5,096 bases of DNA from Caldisericia bacterium (GTDB lineage: Bacteria > Caldisericota > Caldisericia > UBA6126), in NCBI GenBank assembly GCA_028708485.1, contig JAQVYZ010000096.1, positions 1-5,096 of the forward strand. Reading direction: 5' to 3'. The translations under genes were made by a program, and so were the position numbers. The notes under the pieces were generated by a model. That model was given only the letters and a program-made list of their open reading frames with translations, did no database searches and was not told where the DNA came from. Positions 3,925-5,096 of this stretch are shown here, one piece after another (the first letter of the stretch is position 1; every line of letters begins with the position of its first letter).

Positions 3925-5096
3925 AGGCTTCAAAGGAAACTTTAGGTTTAAGCTATAAACGAAATCGTGTTTTTACGTTACTTTCTTCATTGCTGATATT
4001 CTTCCTTTTCTTTTTATTCTCTGTCATCCCTCTCGAGTTCTGCCATGCGGTAGGCTCTCCTACTTTCTGGGATTCCCGGGTGTACCCACTCGGACTCGTG
4101 GATGAGGGATCAGAGGAAGCGGGTCTCAAAGGAAGAGCGACAGAATATATGTATCAATCCACCAGTGAGTGGACGACACAAATAACCGACCTGGAAGACG
4201 GCAACTTTATGATGCAGGTTAACCCGATCAGTTTACCCGGTATTCCCTTGCCGGTGAGTGTCTCTTTAACGTATAACCATTACAACGCAGGTATTGATAT
4301 CGGACTGGGGAAAGGCTGGATGACGAACTTACACGCTTGTGTCTCCGAAGATGCCCAAACCCATGACCTGACCTATGTCACGGGCACGGGAGCCATCCTA
4401 GTCTTTACCTGGGACAGCCAGACCAGCACCTATCTCAACCCTCCCGGATTTGTCGGGGAAGCGAAAGAAGAAGTGGGAGGCGGTTATACCATCACCCCTT
4501 TGGGGGAAGGTTCCCTCCACTTTGACGCCAACGGGAAACTCACCAGTATCACCGAACGCTGTTCCGAAAACGGCTTAGAGATTACCTATGACTCGGGTAA
4601 ACCGGTCAGCGTAGAAGATAGCCTCACCGGTCGGGAGATCACCCTCACCTGGAACGGGAGTGGAAAACTGACTACTTTAACCGATTCGATGAGCCAGAGC
4701 TGGACTCTGGGCTACAGCCAGAGCGGAGACGATCTGATCTCCGTGACCCAACCGGGCACCACTCCTCCCGATGCCGAATTTGGGTATGACGCCAACCATC
4801 GGATGACAAGTCATACCGATTTTGCCGGTTATACCTACGAGATGGCGTACATTGCCAGTGGGGATCACGCAAACAAGCTCTACACCCTGACCGATCCGAA
4901 TGACCATGTGACCGCCACGTTTGATTATGACGTGAACGTTGGCGGCTATGCGAAGAAAACCACCCTGACGGATGCGGAAAGCCGGGCAACTGATTATTAC
5001 TTCGGATCCGCTTCCGGCTCTTTGGAGAAAGTCTCTGAGGTAGTAGACTCTGAAGAGATCAAGACGGAATATGCGTACAACGCCTTAGGACTCGTC
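3888..5096 (+). CDS. Exported RHS/YD-repeat protein, 3' end outside window
   Basis: The frame is open from ATG 3888 to the right edge: 403 codons with no stop, so the protein is partial. GGAAGGAG (3874-3881) is six bases upstream, a near-perfect Shine-Dalgarno, and the next in-frame ATG is about 87 codons in. Residues 1-54 form an unusually long Sec signal: a hydrophilic, basic region of about 29 residues, a hydrophobic core at 30-49, and a likely cleavage after 'FCHA'. Residues about 110-150 ('MQVNPISLPGIPLPVSVSLTYNHYN...GLGKGWMTN') match the YNS...LG-x-GW entry block of RHS proteins. From about 205 onward come YD-type repeats: FDANGKLTSIT, ITYDSGKPVSVED, WNGSGKLTTLTD, FGYDANHRMTSHTD, FDYD, YAYNALG. 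RHS proteins build a beta-cage shell that often encloses a C-terminal toxin; that end is not visible, so toxin, adhesin or wall-protein roles remain open. The Sec signal points to WapA-like export rather than type VI secretion. Base use changes sharply after the signal peptide: 28% G+C in 3961-4020 against 60% in 4381-4440. Confidence 0.92.
   Translation, partial: MSNNCKVQNLVLKASKETLGLSYKRNRVFTLLSSLLIFFLFFLFSVIPLEFCHAVGSPTFWDSRVYPLGLVDEGSEEAGLKGRATEYMYQSTSEWTTQITDLEDGNFMMQVNPISLPGIPLPVSVSLTYNHYNAGIDIGLGKGWMTNLHACVSEDAQTHDLTYVTGTGAILVFTWDSQTSTYLNPPGFVGEAKEEVGGGYTITPLGEGSLHFDANGKLTSITERCSENGLEITYDSGKPVSVEDSLTGREITLTWNGSGKLTTLTDSMSQSWTLGYSQSGDDLISVTQPGTTPPDAEFGYDANHRMTSHTDFAGYTYEMAYIASGDHANKLYTLTDPNDHVTATFDYDVNVGGYAKKTTLTDAESRATDYYFGSASGSLEKVSEVVDSEEIKTEYAYNALGLV

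Noticed and set aside
4672..4989. Two overlapping minus-strand frames of 105 and 76 codons
   Set aside because: They lie wholly inside the RHS gene, have no Shine-Dalgarno-supported start, and read as low-complexity R/S/G-rich translations typical of antisense frames.

Overview
The window is bacterial DNA. Every gene starts behind a Shine-Dalgarno sequence, two genes encode lipoproteins with a Cys lipobox, and one encodes a Sec-exported RHS/YD-repeat protein. All genes read on the + strand. Composition is uneven: the intergenic DNA around 2940-3060 is extremely AT-rich (8 G/C in each of the 60-base rows 2941-3000 and 3001-3060), whereas the body of the RHS gene reaches 60% G+C in places. The species cannot be named from this. 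There is no rRNA, tRNA, CRISPR array, transposase or integrase in view.

Layout: (1) 48-1757 encodes a 569-residue lipoprotein with beta-propeller-like repeats and a GTG start. (2) 1758-1938 is an intergenic region with a TTGACA hexamer and a possible 12-codon leader ORF whose stop overlaps the next start (ATGA). (3) 1939-2754 encodes a 271-residue lipoprotein with a thioredoxin-like CxxC domain resembling the Omp28-related family. (4) 2755-3241 is an AT-rich, gene-poor stretch with inverted repeats and a short structured element. (5) 3242-3547 encodes a 101-residue, helical, charged protein of unknown function. (6) 3548-3887 is a promoter plus a long structured leader with mutually exclusive pairings, and may also hold a small membrane-peptide ORF. 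(7) 3888 to the window edge is the first 403 codons of an exported RHS/YD-repeat protein; its reading frame is open at the right edge.

All three larger proteins are directed outside the cytoplasm, so the window looks like a cell-envelope or accessory region. Nothing in the sequence links them into one pathway, and the gaps (181, 487 and 340 bases) argue against a single tight operon. The most interesting non-coding signal is a pair of related elements, one before the 101-residue ORF and one before the RHS gene. They share the 12-mer AAAGTAGCTTTA followed by AGTA-N-GCTA. The RHS copy lies in a leader that starts just after a good extended -10 promoter and has competing GGTAT/ATACC pairings reaching the RHS Shine-Dalgarno. 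I could not match it to any known riboswitch class, so it is a candidate regulatory RNA only.
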